Of a DNA stretch of 64,000 nt, positions 43,991-51,669 are shown in pieces. The notes beneath the pieces were generated by a model that was given only the letters and a program-made list of their open reading frames with translations, was not told the DNA's origin and did not search any database. How positions within the stretch are numbered: the first letter of the stretch is position 1; each line of letters starts with the position of its first letter. Where the stretch lies: contig JAHLLD010000002.1 in NCBI GenBank assembly GCA_020444325.1, positions 412,882 to 476,881 of the forward strand. Direction: 5' to 3'. A program made the translations under genes and the position numbers. Source of the DNA: a bacterium (lineage in GTDB: Bacteria; Bacteroidota; Ignavibacteria; SZUA-365).

Positions 43991-44524
43991 TCAACATACG
44001 TCCTGCAGATGTTCGCGGCAAGGCAAACAGAAATCCGCAGGTTTGAGATCGATGTCTTCGACGTAAGTGGAGGAGTTCATCACGCAGGGCAGCTCAAGGC
44101 AGTGCCGGAGTCCGAAGGTGTGCCCGAGTTCATGCAGCGCCTCCTTGAGGCAGCGGGATTGCAGCGTCTCGGCGGCATGCGGCATACCGTAGAATTCATT
44201 GTGGAGGCGGAACGTCGAGAACAGCGCGGCGCGGTTATTGAGCTGCGCCTGCCCGAAGACGAAGGTGAGGACGGGAATGAACAGATCGTATGGGGTGATA
44301 CCGAGGACGCGCTGCTCACCCCGTTCGGGCAGTGAAACCAGGTTCGCAAGCAATTCCGTGCTGTGGTACTGCTTGCGGGACGAGTCGAGTGCGGCATCGA
44401 TATCCATGGGAATCGCCTCTACGCGGCACTGCAGGGGCAGCACCTGTTCCAGTCCCATGATGAGGGACTGGAAAGAGACATCCCGGGGATGCGCGCCGAG
44501 CGGTATAATGCGGACGACCTGCAT
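43991..44524 (-). CDS. Archaemetzincin-type zinc metallopeptidase
   Basis: Compact soluble metallopeptidase of 177 residues. The active site is HELGHTFGLRHC (His131, Glu132, His135, His141), immediately followed by the archaemetzincin cysteine set: Cys142, Cys147, and the CxxC pair Cys166/Cys169, which bind a second zinc. These signatures match archaemetzincin (AMZ, family M54). No signal peptide is seen, so it is probably cytoplasmic. The gene lies 11 bp after the sigma-54 activator gene and looks like the last gene of the redox operon. An in-frame GTG at 44533 is an alternative start; neither has a clear ribosome binding site, suggesting translational coupling. Substrate unknown. Confidence 0.88.
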   Translation of the reverse strand: MQVVRIIPLGAHPRDVSFQSLIMGLEQVLPLQCRVEAIPMDIDAALDSSRKQYHSTELLANLVSLPERGEQRVLGITPYDLFIPVLTFVFGQAQLNNRAALFSTFRLHNEFYGMPHAAETLQSRCLKEALHELGHTFGLRHCLELPCVMNSSTYVEDIDLKPADFCLPCREHLQDVC

Positions 44525-44535
44525 ACTGCGCACGG

Positions 44536-45894
44536 TCAGGGACGCTTCAGACCGTATTTTTCGATTTTGTTGTACAGTGTGACGCGGTCGATATGCAGCT
44601 GCTCGGCCGTGCGCGAAATATTCCAGTCGAAGTTAGCCAGCATACGTTCGATATGTCTCCGCTCCACGTCAGCGAGGGTAACGTCCTCTGAAGACGAGGC
44701 GGGACGTGATGCCATCTGCATCGGAAGATCGTCGGGGGTGATGGTACCCGACTTGTTGATCACCACGGCGCGTTCGATGGCATTGACGAGTTCACGCACG
44801 TTCCCGGGCCAGTCGTATGCTTTGAGAATGTCCATCGCTTCCGGGGCGATGTCGTTCACGGTCCGGTTCATCGTCCTGCAGTGCTTCTCAAGAAAATGCC
44901 GGGCAAGCTGCGGGATGTCCGTCTGCCGTTCTCGCAGAGGGGGAAGGGAAATGGTGAACACATTGATGCGGTAGAATAAATCCTCCCGGAAATTCCCGGC
45001 TTTCACCTCATCTTCGAGGTTCAGGTTGGTCGCGCAGATCAGGCGGAAATCGGCCTTCACCATGCGTTCACCGCCGACGCGGTGAAACTCGCGATCCTCA
45101 AGCACACGGAGGAGGTCGACCTGCGATTTGAGTCCGAGGGTCCCGATCTCATCAAGAAAGAGCGTGCCTCCACGGGCCATCTCGAGCTTCCCCTTGCGAC
45201 GATACTGCGCACCGGTGAACGCACCTTTTTCATGCCCGAACAGCTCGCTCTCCATGAGCGTTTCAGGGATGGCGCCGCAATTGACGGGGATAATGGGGAA
45301 GTACTTGCGTGTGCTGTTCATGTGAATGGCGCGGGCGATCAGCTCCTTGCCTGTGCCGCTTTCGCCGAGGACGAGCACGGTCGAATCGGTCGGGGCGACG
45401 GTCTTTACAAGTTCGAAAACTTTCTGCATCTGCGGACTGTCACCGACGATATCGTCAACGAACTGCAGATGATCGATGCTTTCACGCAGCGCGGTGTTTT
45501 CCCGCTGCAGGCGGATGCGATCGACAGCGTTGCGCACGAGAATGGAAAGTTCGTCCGGATCGACGGGTTTGGTCGTGTAATCGAAGGCCCCGGCTTTGAG
45601 CGCGCGCACCGCGGTATCCACTGTCGCAAACGCTGTGATGATGATGATGATCACATCCTGGTTGAACTCCCGAATCCTGTCCTGCAATGCCAGTCCGTCC
45701 ATCCCCGGCATTTTGATATCGAGCAGAATGATATCGATGTGCTGCTCCTGCATGCGTTTGAGTGCCTCCGCGGCATTTTCCGCGGTGAGCATGCTGTAGC
45801 CGTCATCCTGGAACCATGCTTCGAGTGACTGGCGAACACTCAGTTCATCGTCGACGACCATGATGGTGATTTCAGATGGATCGAATGCGCTCAT
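44536..45894 (-). CDS. NtrC-family sigma-54-dependent response regulator
   Basis: Enhancer-binding transcription activator of 452 residues. Receiver domain with phospho-Asp 59 (IILLDIKMPGMDG) and KPVDPDEL. AAA+ domain with Walker A GESGTGK (177-183), intact sigma-54 contact loop GAFTGA (224-229), Walker B GGTLFLDEIG and arginine-finger region FREDLFYRINVF. The C-terminus is a Fis-type helix-turn-helix (ERMLANFDWNISRTAEQLHIDRVTLYNKI). Its start overlaps the sensor kinase gene by four bases, so the two are a cognate pair. Since the operon begins with a sigma-54 promoter, this protein most likely activates its own operon when phosphorylated. Confidence 0.93.
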   Translation of the reverse strand: MSAFDPSEITIMVVDDELSVRQSLEAWFQDDGYSMLTAENAAEALKRMQEQHIDIILLDIKMPGMDGLALQDRIREFNQDVIIIIITAFATVDTAVRALKAGAFDYTTKPVDPDELSILVRNAVDRIRLQRENTALRESIDHLQFVDDIVGDSPQMQKVFELVKTVAPTDSTVLVLGESGTGKELIARAIHMNSTRKYFPIIPVNCGAIPETLMESELFGHEKGAFTGAQYRRKGKLEMARGGTLFLDEIGTLGLKSQVDLLRVLEDREFHRVGGERMVKADFRLICATNLNLEDEVKAGNFREDLFYRINVFTISLPPLRERQTDIPQLARHFLEKHCRTMNRTVNDIAPEAMDILKAYDWPGNVRELVNAIERAVVINKSGTITPDDLPMQMASRPASSSEDVTLADVERRHIERMLANFDWNISRTAEQLHIDRVTLYNKIEKYGLKRP

Positions 45895-47498
45895 GCGTCC
45901 TCCTGACTGTGCGTATCCGGACCGGAGATCGGGATAATGATGGTAAATTCCGCTCCCTTGCCGGGAGCGCTTTTCAGCGTGATGCGTCCCTCGTGACTCT
46001 GCACGATCCCGTAGGCAATCGAGAGCCCGAGTCCCGTTCCGTGTCCTTCTTCCTTGGTTGTGAAGAATGGCTCGAAAATGCGCTGCTGATCTTCCTGCGA
46101 GATGCCCACGCCGGTATCGGCGATCCGTATCACCGCCTGCGACTCCTGCCGCAGCAGGGCGATGCGCAGCCTGCCGCCCTCGGGCATGGATTCTATGGCG
46201 TTGATAATGATGGCGAGCACGACCTGCTGAATCTGATTCTGATCGCAGTTGACGAGAAGGGCGTCATGCGGGAGCTGTACTTCGAGATGAATCTCGTAGA
46301 GATTGATCTTGTGCTGGACGAGCTTGATCGACTTGTCCACTACTTCGCCCAGGTCTGCCTGGCTATATTTCCCTTCTCCGCCACGGGCGAAGAAGAGCAG
46401 ATTCTTCACGATGTCGCCGCAACGCCGGGCTTCGTCAGCGATCAGCTTGACCTCGTTGCCCATGCGTTCGCAGTGCTCGGCATCAACTTCACCCTTGCCG
46501 AGTCGTTTCTCGATCAGCCTTGCATAGGTGAGGATGCCTGCCAGCGGGTTATTCAGTTCATGCGCGATGATGGAGCTCAGCTTGCCGAGAGACGCCATCT
46601 TTTCCATGTGCATGATCTGTGACTGCACGCGATTGAGCTGCTGTGTCTTTTCCTCAACCTTGTCTTCAAGCGTATTCGACCATTCGACCAGCGCGGATTT
46701 TGCCCTCTGCAGTTCCCCGCTCATTTTATTGAACGAGGTCACGAGCTGCCCGAGTTCGTCTTTCCGTTCAAGGTGAATCTGATGCGAGAGGTCCCCCGCA
46801 GCCACGGCGGATGTACCGGCGATCAGCGATTTCACCGGTTTGTGCACGAAGAAATAGATGAGCAGCACACTGACCCCGGCGAGGATGAGGAACGCCGCGA
46901 GGGAGAGGAGGAAGGCGATGCGCTGCTGTGAGGCAACATGCGCGTCGGTTTCCTCGAGGGACATCTGTACGTCGAGCACGCCGAGCACTGTCTGTTTCGG
47001 ATTGTGTGCGTGACAGGGAGCCGTGGAGCAACCGGGTCGGTTTTCAATGGGAGTGATGAGTCCGAGCACTCGGTGTCCACGCGGGGAGTCATAGATACGC
47101 ATGAACTGATCGCTGCTGGTCTGCGTGAACGTCGACGATTCCCCGTGACACATGGTGCAGGCATCGGCACGCTTGTCGACCTGCGTGCCGGTCTCGCTGC
47201 GATTGGTGGAATAGCGTATGGTCCCGGTCTTGTCATAAATGCGGATTACGTCGAGCCCGGGGGCTTCCCGCATGTTTTTCACTGTTTGCCATATGTTATC
47301 CCTGTCGTTTTCCTGCATGGCATGCAGAAGGGCCGACTTGGAAAAGGTACTTGCGCGTTCGGCGCAGAGATAAATGGTGCGCTCGAGGAAGTTGTACTGC
47401 GCCTCGATATGGAGGTAGCTCACCGACAGCAGTACGATGAACATCGCCGCGAATACCGTTGCAATGATTTTGAAGCTGAGAGAATGATAGAAGCGCAT
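45891..47498 (-). CDS. Sensor histidine kinase with periplasmic haem c-type motifs
   Basis: Membrane kinase of 535 residues. TM1 is at about 9-29. The periplasmic domain has CTMCH (114-118), a canonical CxxCH haem c attachment motif, and CSTAPCH (157-163), a CxxxxCH variant. TM2 is at about 194-216, then HAMP (VKSLIAGTSAVAAGDLSHQI), a coiled coil, phospho-His 313 in IIAHELNNPLAG, and ATPase boxes (DTGVGISQEDQQRIFEPFFT, GTGLGLSIAYG). Two covalently bound haems would let it sense redox state or a gas such as NO, CO or O2; this is inference from motifs. It is directly upstream of, and overlaps, the gene for its response regulator. Confidence 0.92.
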   Translation of the reverse strand: MRFYHSLSFKIIATVFAAMFIVLLSVSYLHIEAQYNFLERTIYLCAERASTFSKSALLHAMQENDRDNIWQTVKNMREAPGLDVIRIYDKTGTIRYSTNRSETGTQVDKRADACTMCHGESSTFTQTSSDQFMRIYDSPRGHRVLGLITPIENRPGCSTAPCHAHNPKQTVLGVLDVQMSLEETDAHVASQQRIAFLLSLAAFLILAGVSVLLIYFFVHKPVKSLIAGTSAVAAGDLSHQIHLERKDELGQLVTSFNKMSGELQRAKSALVEWSNTLEDKVEEKTQQLNRVQSQIMHMEKMASLGKLSSIIAHELNNPLAGILTYARLIEKRLGKGEVDAEHCERMGNEVKLIADEARRCGDIVKNLLFFARGGEGKYSQADLGEVVDKSIKLVQHKINLYEIHLEVQLPHDALLVNCDQNQIQQVVLAIIINAIESMPEGGRLRIALLRQESQAVIRIADTGVGISQEDQQRIFEPFFTTKEEGHGTGLGLSIAYGIVQSHEGRITLKSAPGKGAEFTIIIPISGPDTHSQEDA

Positions 47499-47574
47499 GG
47501 GAACTCCGTCTGAGGGACGGGAAAGCTGTCAGTACAAACTAGGAAAGTCCGTTGCCATCAGCAAACTTCGGACC

Positions 47575-48360
47575 TTATTCTCCGCCAATGAAATTGCTGA
47601 GCAGCTTCCAGTAGCGCTCCTCCCCGAGCATCTGTTCGAGTGAGGAGACAGGAGCGCCACCGTCGTTGAGGCAGGGTCCGACCATGGGGGAGGCGAGCAT
47701 CCGGGTGATACGGTCAGACAGGGTGCGGGCGCGCTTACGGATGCGACGGTCATGATTGCGGGGGGTAGACAGCTGGGCATGGGCGAGGGAAGCGACGGAA
47801 GGGGAGATGGTGACCAGCGCACCTTTTTCATAGGGTGCGGAACGCACGACGTCGGGCGTGGTGCGCAGGAAGGTATTCCTGCACACCACGGTTCCCGACA
47901 CCGGGGCAGAGAGGGGAACTGTGTGGCTCCCACCATAGACCCATCCGAATGTATCCCCTTCCTGCAGTGTCGTATGGTTTGCAACGATCACGATCTGCAG
48001 ATCATCGGGCAAGAGCGCAGCGCCGAATGCATCGAGTCCGCAGGCGACCATGCCGTTGAGCATGACGCGAGCCCAGATATGCCTTGCGCTGTACTGCATG
48101 TTCTCGCACAGGGAAATCGAGCGCAGAGGCGCCAGCAGGGGTTGCAGGCTGTCAGGCACGTCATCCGGGAGCTGAAGATCGACCTTGCGGTAGGTCAGCT
48201 CAGGATGCTCCTGCATGCAGTATGCATCGTGGTCGCGGAGGGCGGCGTCAAGCGGACAGTGTTCACAGTGAAAATTCCTGTCGCAGAGCTTGAAGTTGAG
48301 CACGCCCGCTTCAACCCAGATACATTGTTGTTCCTGCTGCGTATCGATGATAATGCCCAT
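47575..48360 (-). CDS. Soluble GcvH-like protein without lipoyl lysine, with Cys motif
   Basis: Protein of 261 residues with three parts. Residues about 18-50 contain a cysteine cluster (FKLCDRNFHCEHCPLDAALR, then another Cys) that may bind a metal or Fe-S centre. Residues about 92-190 align with glycine-cleavage H protein: YSARHIWARVMLNGMVACGL, then SAPVSGTVVCRN and SAPYEKGALVTISP. The lipoyl-lysine segment (ESVKA in GcvH) is YGGSH, so there is no lysine to modify. The C-terminus has VGPCLNDGGAPVSSLEQMLG, shared with the membrane GcvH-like protein of the operon. Start 48360 leaves a 34-bp gap after the NrfD gene; a longer frame to 48492 would overlap it. Function unknown, probably linked to the redox complex. 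Confidence 0.7.
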   Translation of the reverse strand: MGIIIDTQQEQQCIWVEAGVLNFKLCDRNFHCEHCPLDAALRDHDAYCMQEHPELTYRKVDLQLPDDVPDSLQPLLAPLRSISLCENMQYSARHIWARVMLNGMVACGLDAFGAALLPDDLQIVIVANHTTLQEGDTFGWVYGGSHTVPLSAPVSGTVVCRNTFLRTTPDVVRSAPYEKGALVTISPSVASLAHAQLSTPRNHDRRIRKRARTLSDRITRMLASPMVGPCLNDGGAPVSSLEQMLGEERYWKLLSNFIGGE

Positions 48361-48394
48361 GACGGCAGTCCGTGAGTTGCGTGCTGTTGTGAAA

Positions 48395-49612
48395 TCAGTG
48401 GCGATGCAGTTCGGCCGCGGGGTTTCCCTCAACAGGATGTGCAGCGGTCCGTTCCGGCTCGTCGTTGATACGAAGTACCGTCTCTTCTTCATGTTCCGGA
48501 AAAATCGGCAGGTACTTCACCGCATAGGCGAAGAGGACGAATCCAGCGGTGACAATCGAAATCGTGACCGCGAGTTCGCCGATGGAAGGGAAGTAGGAGG
48601 CGCCGAAGTTGTCGCGATAGTAGGCTTCCAGCGACGTCATCGTCACATTGAGGCGATTGGTCATGAAGCCGAGGACGACCGAAAAGGCCGTGAAGAAGAG
48701 TCCTGCACGCGACTGTCCCCAGCCACGGATATTGAAAAGCAGCAGCGGGACGATGAGCATGAGCGTGACTTCGAGATACAGCATGCTGGTTTCGAACGAA
48801 GGTTCGGCCAGGAAATGCAGTGCGTCGCGGCGGAAAAGGTCGATGCCGCGCATGGTCCAGTACACCAGCAGTACGCCGAGCATGATGCGCGCGAGATCAC
48901 GCAGCAGCGGCGTTTCCAGCGTCTTGCCGAATGCACGGGCACTGAGATAGGATTCGACGATGGTCATGCCGAGTCCGACACCCACGGCGCTGATGAAGAA
49001 AAACACCGGCAGCATGGGGGAGTACCAGAACGCATGCATTTTCTGCGGGACGATCAGGTAGAGAGAGCCGAGGCTGGACTGATGCAGCATCGAGAGCAGG
49101 ATACCCGCGATGATGAGCGGGATGGTGATCGCTTTCATGACTTTCAGCGCGCGATGCAGTTTGAAGCGTTCGAGCACCACGGGTGAGAATTCCAGTGCGA
49201 GCACCGTCGTGTAAATCATCACGCACATGGCGACTTCAAACAGCACCGAATGCGGATTCTGATAGATCAGGGCGTGCCAGATGGCCCAGGGACGACCAAG
49301 ATCGAAAAGCAGTCCCACGATGACCAGACTGTAGCCGAGAAAGGCCGTCAGGATGGCGGGACGCACGATGGGTTTGAAACGTTTGAGATGAAAGATGTAG
49401 ACGATTCCGGCAAGTGTGAATCCACCTGCGGCGAGTCCGACTCCGGTGACGACGTCGAAGCCGATCCACAGACCCCACGGGGTGATGTCGGAGAGGTTTG
49501 TCGCCGCTCCGAGTCCCCAGCCGAAGCGGATAATGGTCGCCGTGAGTCCCCCGAGGAGGAACACGGCTGCCGTGACTTTCCAGAAGGTAATGCGCGGCAT
49601 TGCGAGTTTCAT
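48395..49612 (-). CDS. NrfD/HybB family quinone-interacting membrane subunit
   Basis: Integral membrane protein of 405 residues with about ten helices, starting with FWKVTAAVFLLGGLTATIIRF and including the conserved NITPWGLWIGFDV-like segment (DITPWGLWIGFDVVTGVGLA), HSVLFEVAMCVMIYTTVLALE and SLGSLYLIVPQKMHAFWYSP. These match the HybB branch of the NrfD/PsrC family, which exchanges electrons between the quinone pool and an Fe-S partner without haem. It sits 10 bp after the Fe-S protein gene, its expected electron partner. No hydrogenase, molybdopterin or other catalytic subunit is encoded in the cluster, so the electron donor or acceptor is unknown. Confidence 0.92.
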   Translation of the reverse strand: MKLAMPRITFWKVTAAVFLLGGLTATIIRFGWGLGAATNLSDITPWGLWIGFDVVTGVGLAAGGFTLAGIVYIFHLKRFKPIVRPAILTAFLGYSLVIVGLLFDLGRPWAIWHALIYQNPHSVLFEVAMCVMIYTTVLALEFSPVVLERFKLHRALKVMKAITIPLIIAGILLSMLHQSSLGSLYLIVPQKMHAFWYSPMLPVFFFISAVGVGLGMTIVESYLSARAFGKTLETPLLRDLARIMLGVLLVYWTMRGIDLFRRDALHFLAEPSFETSMLYLEVTLMLIVPLLLFNIRGWGQSRAGLFFTAFSVVLGFMTNRLNVTMTSLEAYYRDNFGASYFPSIGELAVTISIVTAGFVLFAYAVKYLPIFPEHEEETVLRINDEPERTAAHPVEGNPAAELHRH

Positions 49613-49622
49613 GATGTTCTCC

Positions 49623-50528
49623 TCAGGATGATTTCTTGGAACGGTTTTTCTTTACTTCGTCCTCATAGCGTTTGACGTCGTCGCGGCGGTTGGTGATCCA
49701 GTACACGGCACCGAGCGCCACGCCGGCTGTCACGACAATATCAGGAATTTTCTCCAGCACGTTCCAGGTCTTCTGGGGGAGCGCTTCGTCCCCGACCTTG
49801 GTGCTGAAGCCGAGGCTTTCAAAAGAAACACCTGAGATATAAAACACCGAGGTTCCGCCGACTTCCTTCTGTCCGTAGACGCGGGGAACGTAGTCGTCGG
49901 GATTGTCGACGATGCGGCGGCGTGCTTCGGCCAGCAGCTCGTCGCGGTCACCGAAGATCGTGGCTTCGGCGGGACATGCCACCGAACATGCGGAAGCACG
50001 TTTGTCATCATAGTTCGTGGTCATTTCCACGATGGTATCGCGCTCTTCGGCCGTAATCTCGCGTCCATCGACCGTGACGCGTTCGCCACGCTTGTTGACG
50101 ACATAACCTTCCTTGTCCACCGCCATATCGGCCGTGATGTGGCGTTCCTGGTAGCACATCGTGCATTTGCGGACCTTGGGGGAGAGGCTGTCCCATTCAT
50201 ACTTCGGGATGTCAAACGGACAGGCGAGCATGCAGTAACGGCAGCCGATGCACTTGTTGGCATCCCAGGTTACCGCACCGTCTTTTGTTTTCTCCAGCGC
50301 GCCGACGAGGCACACCGACGCGCAGGCGGGATCCTGGCAGTGCCGGCACATCTGGCGGATGTACACTTCGCCGACATCTTCGTTCTCGACGGTTTTCAAC
50401 GTGGTAAAACACTTCGCGCCGAGGCAGGCTTCTTCGTTTTCGGGAAATTTATGAATTTGCTGGCAGGCGTCGCGGCAGGCACCGCAACCGACACATGCCG
50501 TCAAATCCACGAGTATAGCGTGCGACAT
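49623..50528 (-). CDS. HybA/DmsB-like four-cluster ferredoxin subunit with C-terminal anchor
   Basis: Fe-S electron-transfer protein of 301 residues. It has four Cys groups for [4Fe-4S] clusters: CVGCGACRDAC (from residue 12), CRHCQDPACASVC, CIGCRYCMLACPF, and the split CTMC ... CSVACP. There is no Tat signal peptide (HybA proteins normally have one), and a hydrophobic segment, IVVTAGVALGAVYWI, near the C-terminus may anchor it, followed by a basic tail. It would pass electrons to the NrfD-type subunit encoded next. The lack of a signal suggests the cytoplasmic side, or a non-standard topology. It lies 50 bp after the membrane GcvH-like gene. Confidence 0.92.
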   Translation of the reverse strand: MSHAILVDLTACVGCGACRDACQQIHKFPENEEACLGAKCFTTLKTVENEDVGEVYIRQMCRHCQDPACASVCLVGALEKTKDGAVTWDANKCIGCRYCMLACPFDIPKYEWDSLSPKVRKCTMCYQERHITADMAVDKEGYVVNKRGERVTVDGREITAEERDTIVEMTTNYDDKRASACSVACPAEATIFGDRDELLAEARRRIVDNPDDYVPRVYGQKEVGGTSVFYISGVSFESLGFSTKVGDEALPQKTWNVLEKIPDIVVTAGVALGAVYWITNRRDDVKRYEDEVKKNRSKKSS

Positions 50529-50578
50529 TGTTGTCTCCTGGATGAAAGTGGAACAATTCGATTGAAGGTGACCGGTTC

Positions 50579-51253
50579 TCAGCGCAGAAACTGCTCTTCA
50601 AAGGTCTGCAGATGCTCTTCATCGAGATGTTCCAGGGCTCCGGAAACAGGCACACCGCCGTCGAGCATCGACTCTCCGACCGTGGCCGGCTGTGCAATGC
50701 TGCTGCCGAGGAATTCACGGAAACGCTTGATTTCACTTTTAATCCAGCTCACGGCGCTTTCGGCCACGCGCAGCAGGCTCAGGTTTGCGGCGAGTTCCGC
50801 CGGTTCCACCATCATGAGCCAACCCTCGCGATAGGGATTCTCGGCCACAACGCTCGGATTTTCTACCGCATCGCGGTTGATGGCGCGCACGTATCCGCTG
50901 GCGGGAGCCACGAGCGAAACCCTGCGGCTTCCGTGATGCAGCGTGATTACAGGATCGCCCTGACGCACGAATTCCCCGACCATCGGCAGCTGCATGCTGT
51001 CTATGCCGCCGAGCGCTTTCTGTACGAAATCGTCGACGCCGACCTCGAGCTGATCACCGTCCTGCAGACGCGCCCAGGTGTGGCCGGGGTGGAAGAATAC
51101 ACTTTTAGGAATGCGCACGGTTTCTTTACCATGCACGTTGCTGCCTCCTTCAGGAACAGCGCCCATGATGGGATAACGGCGGCTGCGAGCCTGAATGATG
51201 AGATCGATAGCCAGTAGAACGGCCACGAACAAGATGACGAATAAGGCAACCAT
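50579..51253 (-). CDS. Membrane-anchored GcvH-like protein without lipoyl lysine
   Basis: Protein of 224 residues and first gene of the redox operon. An N-terminal helix (VALFVILFVAVLLAIDLII) anchors it. A GcvH-like domain follows: VFFHPGHTWARLQDGDQLEV, GVDDFVQKALGGI, VAPASGYVRAIN and ENPYREGWLMMVEP. In GcvH the lipoyl lysine is in ESVKA; here the position reads HHGSR, without lysine. The C-terminal region TVGESMLDGGVPVSGALEHL matches that of the soluble GcvH-like protein downstream. ATG 51253 has GGAG six bases upstream; an in-frame TTG at 51298 is less likely. The sigma-54 promoter is about 65 bp upstream. A structural or carrier role in the Fe-S/NrfD complex is plausible but unproven. Confidence 0.75.
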   Translation of the reverse strand: MVALFVILFVAVLLAIDLIIQARSRRYPIMGAVPEGGSNVHGKETVRIPKSVFFHPGHTWARLQDGDQLEVGVDDFVQKALGGIDSMQLPMVGEFVRQGDPVITLHHGSRRVSLVAPASGYVRAINRDAVENPSVVAENPYREGWLMMVEPAELAANLSLLRVAESAVSWIKSEIKRFREFLGSSIAQPATVGESMLDGGVPVSGALEHLDEEHLQTFEEQFLR

Positions 51254-51316
51254 GATGAACTCCAGTACTTGGTGGATGGGTGTTGCGACTTTCAACAATC
51301 TTCTGTTGAATTTTAC

Positions 51317-51333
51317 TGCAATTCCCGTACCAA
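51317..51333 (-). promoter_or_regulatory. Sigma-54 (RpoN) -24/-12 promoter of the redox operon
   Basis: On the minus strand TTGGTACGGGAATTGCA fits the sigma-54 consensus YTGGCACGrNNNTTGCW at every defined base except one (T for C in the -24 box), with exact spacing. Transcription would start about 12 bases downstream, near 51306, giving a leader of about 50 bases before the first gene. Confidence 0.75.
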
Positions 51334-51669
51334 ATTGAGAACAAATGCACGAACTTGCGCATGTGCAGTAATATCATATAGATAGATGACAATTCCTTCA
51401 TGCACGGAAATCCGGAAAATTGAGCACTGTAGAAAAAATCAGCAGGGGAAATTGCTCCCCATGAAGAAATGGTGCATTAAATCATGAAAAAACAATGGAC
51501 TAATGTGCTGTTTAAATATTCAACAGCGAGTGAGGAGCAATTCAACAGGGAATTCGAGGCGATCTGAGGGTGGCAGGATTGGCAACTATGGAATTTTTTC
51601 CCTGATATATTGAAACAGACACTTTTCTCCCGTAATTTACGGCGCCCAAATTTTCAGGAGTCTGTTTAT
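51334..51669. other. Regulatory intergenic region between the redox operon and divergent regulator
   Basis: No gene. TGCGCATGTGCA (51356-51367) is a near-perfect 12-bp palindrome and, with TGCAC at 51346-51350, could be an enhancer site for an NtrC-type activator, although it is closer to the sigma-54 promoter than most. The rest is AT-rich (51370-51620). TTGGCA at 51579-51584 has no matching -12 or -10 at standard spacing, so the divergent promoter is not identified. Confidence 0.4.

Noticed and set aside
47575-51253. Glycine cleavage system H protein (gcvH) as the name for the two GcvH-like genes
   Set aside because: Neither has the lipoyl lysine and no gcvT or gcvP is present.
51579-51596. 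Second sigma-54 promoter on the plus strand (TTGGCA...)
   Set aside because: The -24-like box is present but no TTGC -12 element at the required spacing.
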